In this document: piece by piece, positions 23,791 through 31,848 of the stretch
Layout of the letters: each line of letters starts with the position of its first letter
How positions within the stretch are numbered: the first letter of the stretch is position 1
NCBI GenBank assembly: GCA_023454175.1
Contig: JAEXRW010000008.1
Coordinates: 162,922 to 226,921 of the forward strand
Reading direction: 5' to 3'
Origin: Bacillota bacterium
GTDB taxonomy: Bacteria > Bacillota > Clostridia > Christensenellales > JAEXRW01
Length of the DNA stretch: 64,000 nt
Notes under the pieces: generated by a model
What the model was told of the DNA's origin: nothing
The model's input: the letters and a program-made list of their open reading frames with translations, nothing else
The model's database searches: none
Position numbers and translations under genes: made by a program

Positions 23791-24281
23791 ATATGGATAC
23801 GATTGTGGTTGGCATGGCTGATCTCAATGTCACGCGCTCGCCGGGCAAGCTGATGACGCTTGGCCTGGGTTCGTGTGTGGGCGTGATCATCTATGACCAG
23901 ATGAATAAGGTCGGAGGCATGGCGCATGTGATGCTCCCCTCCTGTCCCCCGGGTTCAGATCCGAAAAACAAAGCCAAGTTTGCCGATACTGCGATTGACG
24001 AGCTCACCCGCTCCATCATTGCGCTCGGTGCCAAAAAGTCCAACCTGAAAGCCAAGCTCGCGGGCGGGGCTCATATGTTCAGCACCAGCAGCCAAACGGA
24101 TATCATGCAGATCGGCGCGCGCAATGTCGACATGTGCCGCAAACTCCTCACCAGTAGCGGCATCCCGCTCGTCAGTGAGGATACTGGCGGCACCTGCGGC
24201 AGGACGATCACGTTCGATGTCAATACCTGCTCGCTACAGGTGCGTTCCATCTGGCCTGAGATCAGGGAAAAAGATATATGA
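23787..24281 (+). CDS. cheD: Chemoreceptor glutamine deamidase CheD
   Basis: 164 residues. The catalytic Cys30 lies in LGLGSCVGVIIYD and His47 in GGMAHVMLP, both intact; the CheC-binding groove region NVDMCRKLLTSSGIPLVSEDTGG is recognisable. CheD deamidates receptor glutamines and exchanges between receptors and CheC. It overlaps cheC by 4 bp. Confidence 0.95.
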   Translation: MNMDTIVVGMADLNVTRSPGKLMTLGLGSCVGVIIYDQMNKVGGMAHVMLPSCPPGSDPKNKAKFADTAIDELTRSIIALGAKKSNLKAKLAGGAHMFSTSSQTDIMQIGARNVDMCRKLLTSSGIPLVSEDTGGTCGRTITFDVNTCSLQVRSIWPEIREKDI

Positions 24282-24333
24282 TGTTTGAAAACAGGAAGTT
24301 ACATTACATAGGTATTGTTAGGGAGGTTTCAAA

Positions 24334-24690
24334 ATGAAAAGGGTTCTTGTGGTGGATGATGCAGCCTTCATGCGCGTGTCCATCAAAAACATGCTTGCCA
24401 AGCTGGGGTACGAAGTGGCGGGTGAAGCCGAAAACGGCAAGATAGGCGTGCAGAAATATCAGGAATTGTCGCCGGATATCACCACGCTGGATATCACCAT
24501 GCCCGAAATGGACGGCCTCACCGCATTGAAGGAGATCATGAAGCTGAATCCCGCAGCCAATGTGATCATGATCTCGGCCATGGGCCAGGAGAGCATGGTG
24601 CGTGAAGCGGTCGTATCCGGTGCCAAAGGCTTCATCGTCAAGCCTTTCAAGGAAGAGATCGTTGCTTCTGCATTTGCGAAATTGGATTGA
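24334..24690 (+). CDS. cheY: Chemotaxis response regulator CheY
   Basis: 118 residues, a single receiver domain. The acidic pair D8/D9, the phosphoacceptor D53 (TLDITMPEMDG), the conserved SAMG switch Ser and the KPFK lysine are all present. GGGAGG precedes the ATG. Phosphorylated by CheA, it acts on the flagellar switch; in Firmicutes CheC and FliY dephosphorylate it. Confidence 0.96.
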   Translation: MKRVLVVDDAAFMRVSIKNMLAKLGYEVAGEAENGKIGVQKYQELSPDITTLDITMPEMDGLTALKEIMKLNPAANVIMISAMGQESMVREAVVSGAKGFIVKPFKEEIVASAFAKLD

Positions 24691-24790
24691 TCTGAATGTA
24701 ATATATGCCGGTACTGCCATCCTTCGCTGCATTTCATTGTGATGGTTGCGATGCCGCATGCAGTAACCAAAAGAAAGAAGGTTTGGTGAT

Positions 24791-26797
24791 ATGTCAACGA
24801 TGGACTCCATGCTTGATATATATATCTACGAAAATTCACAGCTTTTGGAGAGTCTTGAGGCTTCGCTCCTGGCCGCCGAGAAGGCCGGTTCCTTTTCCGT
24901 TGAACAGGTCGGGGAGATTTTCCGCGTCCTGCATACCATCAAGGGTTCATCGGATATGATGGGTTTTTCCGACCTGACAAAGCTTTCCCATGCCGTGGAG
25001 GATCTTTTCGCCTATATCCGGGAACACGGTTCGCGTTCCACCGATTTCAGGGTGATTTGCGATATCGTTTTCTCCGCTTCGGATTTCATCAAATCACAGA
25101 TCGCGCTGATCCAGGCGGGCAATACGCCCGACGGCGATCCATCCGGTCTGCTGAAGAATATCAATGAATATTATGATGTGCTCACGGGCAGGAAGCAGCC
25201 TGCGCCTGCCGAACCGTCTTCTGCCGATACGCTCCCCGTGCCCCAGGCGTCCGGGCCGGACGATGCCGGCGAATTTTACAAGGCCAGGGTCATGTTCCAG
25301 GCCGGGTGCCAGATGGAAAATGTCCGCGCCTACGGTATCATAAATTCCATCAAGGATCTTTGCTCCCACATCGTCAGCATCCCGTCCGATATATTGAATG
25401 ACAAAAGCCGCGACAGTATCGTTGAAAACGGCTTTGAACTGTACCTGAAGTCTTCCGAGAGCCCCGAAGTGCTGCAGAGCAAGATCAACCAGGCCTTTTT
25501 TATCGAGGCGATCGAGTTCGGGCCTTCGCATGAATCCGATCCCGGGTTCCCGGACGAGCTGAAATCCGCTCAGCCATCTGCCCAGCAGCAGGATGTCCCT
25601 GCCGCGGCGGCGGACAGCGTCGCCGGCCTCAAGCAGAGTTTCATGAGCATCAATGTCAACAAGCTTGACCAGCTCATGGACCTCGTCGGCGAGATCGTCA
25701 TCACCGAGAGCATGGTCACAAAAAATCCGGAGCTTGCCGATCTCAGGCTGGACAGCTTTGAAAAATCCAGCCGCCAGCTCCGCAAGCTGACGGATGAGCT
25801 TCAGGATATCGTCATGTCCATGCGCATGATCCCGGTCGCGACTACTTTTCATAAGATGGAGCGTATCGTCCGGGATATCGCACGCAAGACGGGGAAAAAG
25901 GCGGAGATGCATATCTCCGGCGAAGATACCGAGGTGGACAAGAGCATCCTGGATAACCTGTCCGATCCCCTCATGCACCTGGTCCGTAATGCCATGGACC
26001 ACGGCCTGGAGACGGTGGAGGACCGCATACAGAAAGGCAAGGATCCTGTTGGCCGCATCTCTCTGAAGGCGCTCAATACCGGGAGCGAGGTGCTCATAAC
26101 GGTATCCGATGACGGCCGCGGCCTGGACCGCGAGGCGCTCATCCAGACGGCCACGAAGCGCGGTTTGACGACCAAACCCGCTTCCGAGATCACCGACCAG
26201 GAAGCGTATCAGTTCATCTTCGCGCCGGGTTTCTCCACCAAGGCAGAGGTCACCGAGTACTCGGGCCGGGGCGTGGGCATGGATGTCGTTACGAAAAATA
26301 TCGAGAAGCTCGGCGGTTCGGTGTCTCTGGAAAGCGTCCCGGGCAAGGGTATGTCGGTATATATCAAGATCCCCCTCACCCTCGCCATCATCGACGGCAT
26401 GCAGGTGTCGGTGGGCAAATCGGTCTTCATCATCCCCCTGCTGGCTATCCGGGAATCCTTCAAGCCTCAGCAGAAAGACGTCATCGTCAGCCCCGAAGGC
26501 AACGAGATGATCATGATCCGCGGCAAGTGCTATACCATCCTGCGCCTGCACAGGCTCTTTGGCCTGGAGTGCGAAGCCGAGAGGTTTGAAGATGGCATCC
26601 TGGTGGTCGTGGAGACCGAGAAGCAGACGGTATGCCTCTTTGTGGATACCCTGCTCGGCGAACAGCCCACCGTTGTCAAGCCCATACCGGCCTATATCAC
26701 CCGCTTCATGCAGCGCGTGAAATATCTGGCCGGCTGCACCATCCTCGGCAACGGCACCATTAGCCTCATCCTGGATATCAAAGGTCTTGCCGCATAA
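24791..26797 (+). CDS. cheA: Chemotaxis histidine kinase CheA
   Basis: 668 residues. The Hpt domain has the phosphorylated His48 in RVLHTIKGSSDMMG. A P2-like CheY-docking region (about 160-255) follows, then the dimerisation helices (KLDQLMDLVGEIVITESMV), the ATP-binding N box HLVRNAMDHGLE, G1 DDGRGLD and G2 GRGVGMDVV, and a C-terminal CheW-like regulatory domain (GKSVFIIPLLAIRESF to the end). It is the last gene of the operon, ended by a clear terminator. Its coupling partner CheW is encoded on the opposite strand at 14.6-15.1 kb. Confidence 0.97.
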   Translation: MSTMDSMLDIYIYENSQLLESLEASLLAAEKAGSFSVEQVGEIFRVLHTIKGSSDMMGFSDLTKLSHAVEDLFAYIREHGSRSTDFRVICDIVFSASDFIKSQIALIQAGNTPDGDPSGLLKNINEYYDVLTGRKQPAPAEPSSADTLPVPQASGPDDAGEFYKARVMFQAGCQMENVRAYGIINSIKDLCSHIVSIPSDILNDKSRDSIVENGFELYLKSSESPEVLQSKINQAFFIEAIEFGPSHESDPGFPDELKSAQPSAQQQDVPAAAADSVAGLKQSFMSINVNKLDQLMDLVGEIVITESMVTKNPELADLRLDSFEKSSRQLRKLTDELQDIVMSMRMIPVATTFHKMERIVRDIARKTGKKAEMHISGEDTEVDKSILDNLSDPLMHLVRNAMDHGLETVEDRIQKGKDPVGRISLKALNTGSEVLITVSDDGRGLDREALIQTATKRGLTTKPASEITDQEAYQFIFAPGFSTKAEVTEYSGRGVGMDVVTKNIEKLGGSVSLESVPGKGMSVYIKIPLTLAIIDGMQVSVGKSVFIIPLLAIRESFKPQQKDVIVSPEGNEMIMIRGKCYTILRLHRLFGLECEAERFEDGILVVVETEKQTVCLFVDTLLGEQPTVVKPIPAYITRFMQRVKYLAGCTILGNGTISLILDIKGLAA

Positions 26798-26822
26798 AGC
26801 AAGCGGCAAAAATAATTAGAAC

Positions 26823-26852
26823 AAGAGCGGAGCTTCATGCCCGCTCTTTTTG
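26823..26852 (+). terminator. Terminator of the cheC-cheA operon
   Basis: AAGAGCGG pairs with CCGCTCTT and is followed by TTTTG, 25 bp after the cheA stop. Confidence 0.9.
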
Positions 26853-26942
26853 TTGTAGCTTAGCCGTATTGTTATATTCTTAACATATTAACGTATTTAT
26901 GGTATTATCAGTTGGGATATGTTGTTGATTATTGTCGTATGA

Positions 26943-27989
26943 ATGGTGCATATGATGAAGAGAAGACTAATTACCATAATTGTTTCTGGATTATCTATTT
27001 ATGTTATATTACTATTTCTCCTTGTATTGGCCGAACAGCAATCACAAGGCAGTTCAATAAACAACTTTTTTGATGCTCTGTGGTATTCAATTGTAACATT
27101 TTCAACTGTTGGCTATGGTGATATGTACCCACTCTCCATATGGGGAAGAGTCATAGCGTTCCTATTTATGTTTTTTAGTATTGGATTTCTGGGTTTTATT
27201 GTCGGAAAAATAGCGGATGTATTTCGCAAGCAGTCTGAAAAAAGGAGATTAGGTTTAATGGGTACGGATTTTATAAATCATATCATCATTATCGGTTGGG
27301 ATTCTTTTGCTATGGATGTTACAACACAGTTGATTAATGCAGATAAAAAGGTTGGGATTATAACAAACAATAAGGATGATATTGATACGATTAACCAATA
27401 TTTCTGTCCCAAAGAAGTATTTGTTTGCATCTCCGATATTAATAAGTTTAAATCTCTTGATCTACTAAATGTAGTAAGGGCAAGTGCAATATTTTTAAAT
27501 AATGGTAACGATTCTGATAAACTCGTTTCTATTCTGAGTATCAAAAAAATATTGCCTGCAATGAAGTTTGTTATAGTATTGGACAATATGGAGCTTAAGG
27601 ATACTTTTGTTAATGCAGGAGTAACATATGTTCTTTCTAAAAATGAAATTGCATCCAAATTACTAGCGAGTTATATTTTTGAACCCATTGTAGCAGATTT
27701 TACGAAAGAACTTATTACATCGACAAGTAGTGAAGAGGGTTACGACATTCAGCAATATAAAGTGAACGAAAAGAATCCATATAAAGGCTTGAGCTATCGT
27801 GATATGTTCTTTGACCTAAAAGAAAGATATAATGTTATTTCTGTAGGATTAAGCAAAAAAGATGGCCGTTTACTTAAGATGCCTAACGATGATGAGATGA
27901 TTGAACAAGGCGATTATATTGTATTAATTGCTAACGGCATGTCAGAAAAAATAATTCAAAAGGTTTTTAATGTTCAGGAAGGTATCTAG
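26943..27989 (+). CDS. Two-helix potassium channel with RCK (TrkA-N/TrkA-C) domains
   Basis: 348 residues. TM1 (about 8-29), a pore loop with selectivity filter TVGYGD (55-60) and TM2 (about 68-90) form an MthK-type channel subunit. An RCK/TrkA-N Rossmann-like domain (NHIIIIGWDSFAMDVTTQLI) and a C-terminal TrkA-C-like domain (about 275-345) follow; they normally gate the channel by ligand. The gene is much richer in A and T than its neighbours, including its codon third positions, and stands alone between two terminators, suggesting horizontal acquisition. The start may be 26943 or a nearby downstream Met. Confidence 0.9.
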   Translation: MVHMMKRRLITIIVSGLSIYVILLFLLVLAEQQSQGSSINNFFDALWYSIVTFSTVGYGDMYPLSIWGRVIAFLFMFFSIGFLGFIVGKIADVFRKQSEKRRLGLMGTDFINHIIIIGWDSFAMDVTTQLINADKKVGIITNNKDDIDTINQYFCPKEVFVCISDINKFKSLDLLNVVRASAIFLNNGNDSDKLVSILSIKKILPAMKFVIVLDNMELKDTFVNAGVTYVLSKNEIASKLLASYIFEPIVADFTKELITSTSSEEGYDIQQYKVNEKNPYKGLSYRDMFFDLKERYNVISVGLSKKDGRLLKMPNDDEMIEQGDYIVLIANGMSEKIIQKVFNVQEGI

Positions 27990-28000
27990 CGTTTTAACAA

Positions 28001-28031
28001 AAAGAGTGGAACTTCGGTTCCGCTCTTTTAT
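28001..28031 (+). terminator. Terminator of the K+ channel gene
   Basis: AGAGTGGAAC-TTCG-GTTCCGCTCT, a UUCG-loop hairpin with one wobble, is followed by TTTATTTG. Confidence 0.9.
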
Positions 28032-28063
28032 TTGATCATTCTTCTCTGCCAACTGTTTATAAA

Positions 28064-28094
28064 GAAAGACCGCACATCCGCGATGCACGGTCTT
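28064..28094 (-). terminator. Probable terminator of the HD-GYP gene
   Basis: On the minus strand AAGACCG pairs with CGGTCTT around a 15-nt loop and is followed by TCTTTAT. It lies beyond the heptamer array at the HD-GYP 3' end. Confidence 0.6.
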
Positions 28095-28109
28095 ATCGGT
28101 TCAACAGTT

Positions 28110-28184
28110 CCCCCGCAGGGTAATGTTAATCGTCCCGAAGGGACTCCGCAATTCTTAACTTTTAACTCTTAATTCTTAATTTAT
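28110..28184 (-). repeat. 3'-end heptamer array with both hairpin modules (HD-GYP 3' end)
   Basis: A CCCCGCAGGG module (28111-28120), the spacer TAATGTTAATC and the palindrome GTCCC-GAA-GGGAC (28132-28144) precede ATTCTTA, ACTTTTA, ACTCTTA, ATTCTTA units from 28151. The TAA stop (28176-28178) and last Asn codon of the HD-GYP gene lie in the array. Confidence 0.8.
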
Positions 28185-29252
28185 TACGATAACTTCCTGT
28201 ATCGTCACGTTCAGTTTGGAGTGGTCGTTGGCCAGGTCGATGAATTCGTTCACGGGCTTCCCCTCCTCGATCAGCCGCACCATCGGCCGCAAGCAAGAGG
28301 ATTCGAAGTTCTGCACCACGATGCCCGTCTGCCCCGTGCTCAGCCGCACGCAGGTCCCCACCGGGTACGGCGCCACCTTGCGTACGAATGCGGCCACTAC
28401 CCTGGGGTCAAACATCGTGTTGTATCCGCCCATGATATATTCCACCGCGTCCGAGGGCAGCATGGCCCTGCGGTAAGGCCTGTCCGAGCTGAGCGCGTCA
28501 TACACGTCCGCCACGCAGATGATCCTGCCGAAAAGGTGGATATCCTCGCCCTTCAGTCCGTTTGGGTAGCCCTTGCCGTTGAGCTGTTCATGGTGGCTCA
28601 GCACGGCCTTCATGGCATTGTCGGGGATCTTGCAGTGTGCGCTGAGGTAGTCAAACCCGTACTGGCTGTGCTTGCGCACTTCTGCCAGTTCCTCGGGCGT
28701 GAGCTTGTCGGGTTTGTTGATGATGGTTTTATCTACAAATACCTTGCCGATGTCGTGGATCAGCGCGCCCATCGCCAGCTCCTTGAGTATGCTCCGGTTC
28801 AGGTCCAGCACAGCCCCCATGATGACGGAAAGGACAGCCACGTTCAGGCTGTGGCTGAAGGTATAGTCGTCAAATGTACGCAGGTCCACCACGTTGACCA
28901 TGATGTTCCGGTTGTACAGGATCTCGTCCACGATGTCGCCGATGACCGAACCGATGACGTCCATCTGGTTGGTTATCATGGTCTTCTTCTGGTTTTCCAC
29001 CTGTATGAAAAGGGTTTTGACTTCCTTCTTGGCTTTGTATTTGAGCTTGTCGCTGATGAGGTTGGCTACGACCAGGTCCTTGGAAAGATCGTCACTGATA
29101 TAGACCCCCTGAAAGCCCAGCTTCTGGATCCTGTCGATCATCTGGCCGGTCAGTGGGACATTGCTGCGCAAAAATATTCTGCGGTCGTCCATTGTCAGGT
29201 TGGAGGCGAGCCGTTGTCCGGGTCTCAAGCAGTTCGATGGTACATACCTCAT
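28176..29252 (-). CDS. HD-GYP domain c-di-GMP phosphodiesterase
   Basis: 358 residues. An N-terminal DUF3391-like region (about 1-60) and a helical linker lead to an HD-GYP domain with HDIGK (166-170), the paired HH at 220-221, and GKGYPNGLKG (227-236) carrying the GYP triad. The metal ligands look complete, so c-di-GMP hydrolysis is likely. A C-terminal extension (about 300-358) has a small beta-fold character. It is expressed from its own sigma-A promoter. With the adjacent divergent GGDEF gene it forms a synthesis/hydrolysis pair. Confidence 0.93.
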   Translation of the reverse strand: MRYVPSNCLRPGQRLASNLTMDDRRIFLRSNVPLTGQMIDRIQKLGFQGVYISDDLSKDLVVANLISDKLKYKAKKEVKTLFIQVENQKKTMITNQMDVIGSVIGDIVDEILYNRNIMVNVVDLRTFDDYTFSHSLNVAVLSVIMGAVLDLNRSILKELAMGALIHDIGKVFVDKTIINKPDKLTPEELAEVRKHSQYGFDYLSAHCKIPDNAMKAVLSHHEQLNGKGYPNGLKGEDIHLFGRIICVADVYDALSSDRPYRRAMLPSDAVEYIMGGYNTMFDPRVVAAFVRKVAPYPVGTCVRLSTGQTGIVVQNFESSCLRPMVRLIEEGKPVNEFIDLANDHSKLNVTIQEVIVIN

Positions 29253-29335
29253 GCAGTCCTGGCAACCCCTTCATCAAGCGATTGAGTGCGAAATAATTGA
29301 TAAATTCTGTAATTGCCCGAAGGCCAATATCCGAT

Positions 29336-29363
29336 ATTATACCAGACATCGCCTTTCTGTCAA
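29336..29363 (-). promoter_or_regulatory. Sigma-A promoter of the HD-GYP gene
   Basis: TTGACA, a 16-nt spacer and TATAAT on the minus strand, a perfect match in both boxes, about 85 bp upstream of the start codon. Confidence 0.8.
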
Positions 29364-29447
29364 CGCACCGTTCGCCCGATCCATATGCGAATGCGAATGG
29401 GCAAGCGGTCACACATAATAATATGTGGCAATTTGATGTTTTTTTAG

Positions 29448-29476
29448 TTTACTTGCCTGCAATCACATCCTATAAT
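29448..29476 (+). promoter_or_regulatory. Candidate sigma-A promoter of the GGDEF gene
   Basis: TTTACT, a 17-nt spacer and TATAAT lie about 48 bp upstream of the GGDEF gene start on the plus strand. Confidence 0.5.
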
Positions 29477-29523
29477 ATTATCGTTATAAATACAGATGAT
29501 GTTAAGGCGGATGAGAAATATTT

Positions 29524-30642
29524 ATGGCGGGCAGACTGAAAAAATCCCTGGCGTTCCTGCTTGAGGGTTATCCCGGATCCATCCCCGATGATTTCTATCA
29601 GAACGAAGTGAAAAGATCCGGGAAGTTCCTTCGTACTGTCATCTTGCTTGCTGGCATTATTATTCTGCTCTTCATCATCCCTGATACCATTTATATCAGG
29701 GAGCCGGGTACGCTCTTTCGTGTCATACTCACGCGTTCCGTTTTTTTCATCGTTACGCTTTCCCTCTTCTTCCTGATGAAAAGGATACAAAACGCGCGCA
29801 TAACCTCTGTCATAGTGACGATATATGAAGTATGTTTTGGAGCCGTGTTTATTTCCATTCTCAATAGCTATCCGAATCCCGATTTCATGATTCAGGCGTT
29901 GGGTGTGATCGTGATCATCATAGGGATACACCTCATTCCCAACCGCTGGCTCCATATGCTGCTGGTCACTTTTGCCATAGCTGCAGGCTTTCTGGTCTAC
30001 GCGCACTTCAACTATGCTTTATTGCAGCCCCGCCATTTCTGGTCGGCTGCTGTATACATCATTCTTGCAGCAGGCCTTTGTTCAGTTTCCGCCCTTTGGT
30101 TTTTGAAATACAGGCTCGATGCTTATACTGCATCCCGGGAGCTCCAGCAGGTCTATACCACTGACCCCCTCACCAAGACCCGCAACCGCTTCAAGCTCAC
30201 CGAGGAGGCTGAAAAGTGGTTCGGATTCTGCGGTCGGCACCACCTGCCGCTCTCCCTCGTTTTGATCGATGTGGATGATTTGAAGAGCATCAATGACGAG
30301 AATGGGCACATGGTAGGGGATTCCGTGCTCATAGCGCTCGGTTCCATCATCACCGGCCAGATCCGCAGCATGGACCTTTGCGTGCGGTGGGGCGGGGATG
30401 AATTCGTGCTCCTGCTCCCCTATACCCAGCTGTCTGATGCGGTAACGCTTTCCGAAAGGATCCGGTTTTCCATCGTGAACCACCGCTTCGAGTGTGATTC
30501 CCTCGTCACCTGCTGTTTCGGTGCCGCGCAGTGGAATCCGGGATGGGGATTGGAGCAGTTGATAGCCGAAGCGGATAAATCCATGTACTCCGCCAAGAAA
30601 ACGGGCAAAAACAAGGTAAACTCCGCTGCCCCTGTTGAGTGA
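29524..30642 (+). CDS. Membrane-bound GGDEF diguanylate cyclase
   Basis: 372 residues. Six or so hydrophobic helices (about 35-195) form an unrecognised membrane sensor region, followed by a short linker helix and a GGDEF domain. The active-site loop RWGGDEF (288-294) is intact, and an inhibitory I-site RSMD (281-284) lies exactly five residues before it, so the enzyme should be active and feedback-inhibited. It is divergent from the HD-GYP gene. A likely downstream target in this window is the PilZ protein at 2371-3033. Confidence 0.92.
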   Translation: MAGRLKKSLAFLLEGYPGSIPDDFYQNEVKRSGKFLRTVILLAGIIILLFIIPDTIYIREPGTLFRVILTRSVFFIVTLSLFFLMKRIQNARITSVIVTIYEVCFGAVFISILNSYPNPDFMIQALGVIVIIIGIHLIPNRWLHMLLVTFAIAAGFLVYAHFNYALLQPRHFWSAAVYIILAAGLCSVSALWFLKYRLDAYTASRELQQVYTTDPLTKTRNRFKLTEEAEKWFGFCGRHHLPLSLVLIDVDDLKSINDENGHMVGDSVLIALGSIITGQIRSMDLCVRWGGDEFVLLLPYTQLSDAVTLSERIRFSIVNHRFECDSLVTCCFGAAQWNPGWGLEQLIAEADKSMYSAKKTGKNKVNSAAPVE

Positions 30643-31024
30643 GCTGCATATTCTTTATGCTTCCGGTTCCGGTATCGCTTTTATTGGAAGCCGCTTATCG
30701 CTCACCCTGCACTGAAAAGTACAGGGATTCGCTTTTGCGGCTGAAAGTCACCCTTCTGCAGGCTAAAGCCTGTAGTTGTTCATTTCTGAATTGCCAAACC
30801 AATTCTTCATTTTACATGCTATCCTCCCCTCCCGCATACATACAAATGCTTCTTTTGCATTGCCCGATACGGGAGGGGGTAGGGGGTGGGTTTCATCTTT
30901 TCCTGCTTTGTCAATATACATTTCATTTATCCTGTATCTCAATCTTAACAGCACGCTAAGTGCATCAAGTCCTGAAAGTATCTACGGACTCAAAGTCAGT
31001 GGGATGTAACCAATTACTTGTTAA
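30643..31024. other. Intergenic region with inverted repeats and a G-quadruplex motif
   Basis: No gene is seen. CTGCAGGCTAAAGCCTGTAG (30760-30779) is a small near-palindrome. CCTCCCCTCCCG (30823-30834) can pair with CGGGAGGGG (30870-30878), and 30871-30890 holds four G-runs (GGG, GGGGG, GGGGG, GGG) with 1-2 base loops, a strong G-quadruplex pattern. AGTCC/GGACT near 30969-30990 is a further hairpin. Confidence 0.6.
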
Positions 31025-31184
31025 GGAAGCGCTGATTAAATGAGGGCGATAAGATTTGCGAGGAAATTTGGTGTCTGCCAAGGAGCAAAAACGAAGGAAT
31101 AGCAGCGCTATTTTGGAGTTTTTAGCGACACAGGCAGGCGACAAATTAACCGCAAAGATATCGTACGAATTAATCAGTGTTTCC
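31025..31184. mobile_element. MITE, 160 bp, IS5-like ends
   Basis: Terminal inverted repeats GGAAGCGCTGATTAA (31025-31039) and TTAATCAGTGTTTCC (31170-31184) match at 13 of 15 positions and are flanked on both sides by TAA, a 3-bp target duplication of the TNA kind used by IS5-group elements. The interior has no open frame of useful size. It is non-autonomous; no matching transposase is in the window. Confidence 0.8.
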
Positions 31185-31189
31185 TAAAC

Positions 31190-31600
31190 TCAATGCCCCT
31201 TTTTCTTTTCTTTTTTCTTCTCCTGCTTCATACGGTAGTGTTCCTTTTCAAGCCTTTCCCGCTCCGCCCTGCTTACGGTTTTTCTTTCGGCTTTTCTCGC
31301 TTCATACTGCGCCTGCAGCGCCTGCTGGGCTTTTGTGCCGATGCCGGTGGCTTTCACAGCCCGTTCAGCCTCCCGCTGCAGGCGTTTGGGGTTTGTCCTG
31401 CCGTGCGGTGTCAGTATCGTATCCACCGCCCCGCCGAATTCCAGCCTGCTGAAGTTTTCGTGGATGAAAAGGTAGACTTCCGTATCCCTGGGTTCGGCGC
31501 CGAAGACCACGCGTGCCGCGGAGAGTTTCTGCCCGTCAGTGCGTTCAAATACCCCCACCCAGAATGGGTCGTCAAAAAAGACCGTCAGTTTGATAGCCAT
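31190..31600 (-). CDS. yjdF: YjdF family protein (DUF2992)
   Basis: 136 residues. The N-terminal half matches YjdF/DUF2992 (KLTVFFDDPFWVGVFER, VYLFIHENFSRLEF); the C-terminal half is a highly charged Lys/Arg/Glu helix ending in KKEKKKGH, as usual in the family. Function is unknown; the B. subtilis homologue is controlled by an aza-aromatic-binding riboswitch. The start has AGGAGGAAAACC upstream. A structured leader is present here too. Confidence 0.88.
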   Translation of the reverse strand: MAIKLTVFFDDPFWVGVFERTDGQKLSAARVVFGAEPRDTEVYLFIHENFSRLEFGGAVDTILTPHGRTNPKRLQREAERAVKATGIGTKAQQALQAQYEARKAERKTVSRAERERLEKEHYRMKQEKKKEKKKGH

Positions 31601-31609
31601 GGTTTTCCT

Positions 31610-31740
31610 CCTGATCGAATGGATGGATGAAAGAGAACGGACAACCCCAGGAGGGCAGGTTACTGGCAGGTCCCGCTCCAGGTGGGAGCGGCTGAGCCCT
31701 GCGTCCGGACTACCGGCCGGACCGTGTTTTTATCTCTTTC
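31610..31740 (-). promoter_or_regulatory. Structured leader, candidate yjdF riboswitch
   Basis: The transcript leader is closed by an 8-bp stem GAAAGAGA/TCTCTTTC (31733-31740 with 31629-31636). Inside are GTCCGG/CCGGAC, then GCAGG/CCTGC enclosing CGCTCC-CACCT-GGAGCG, then AACC/GGTT, giving a multibranched fold of about 110 nt. The ribosome site lies just after the closing stem. Position before a yjdF-family gene makes the yjdF riboswitch class the natural hypothesis; I have not matched its consensus base by base. Confidence 0.55.
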
Positions 31741-31744
31741 TTTT

Positions 31745-31773
31745 ATGATACCATAATTTGTGCCAGTGTGTAA
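31745..31773 (-). promoter_or_regulatory. Candidate sigma-A promoter of yjdF
   Basis: TTACAC, a 17-nt spacer and TATCAT on the minus strand would start transcription at about 31738, exactly at the first base of the closing stem of the leader. Confidence 0.5.
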
Positions 31774-31848
31774 CCCTTGTACAGATTGATTTGTGGCAGC
31801 ATGCGCAGACCAGTTTGACTGGTTTAGCTCGTCAAATTTCTTCGTTTG

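Noticed and set aside
25094..26809. Long minus-strand open frame (571 codons) opposite cheA
   Set aside because: It is a shadow of cheA, with Leu/His/Gly/Asp-rich sequence and no domain; cheA is complete.
29322..29334. Another GAA-loop hairpin module (GCCCGAAGGCC) upstream of the HD-GYP gene
   Set aside because: The stem has a mismatch, no heptamer array follows, and it lies in the 5' leader, not at a gene end.
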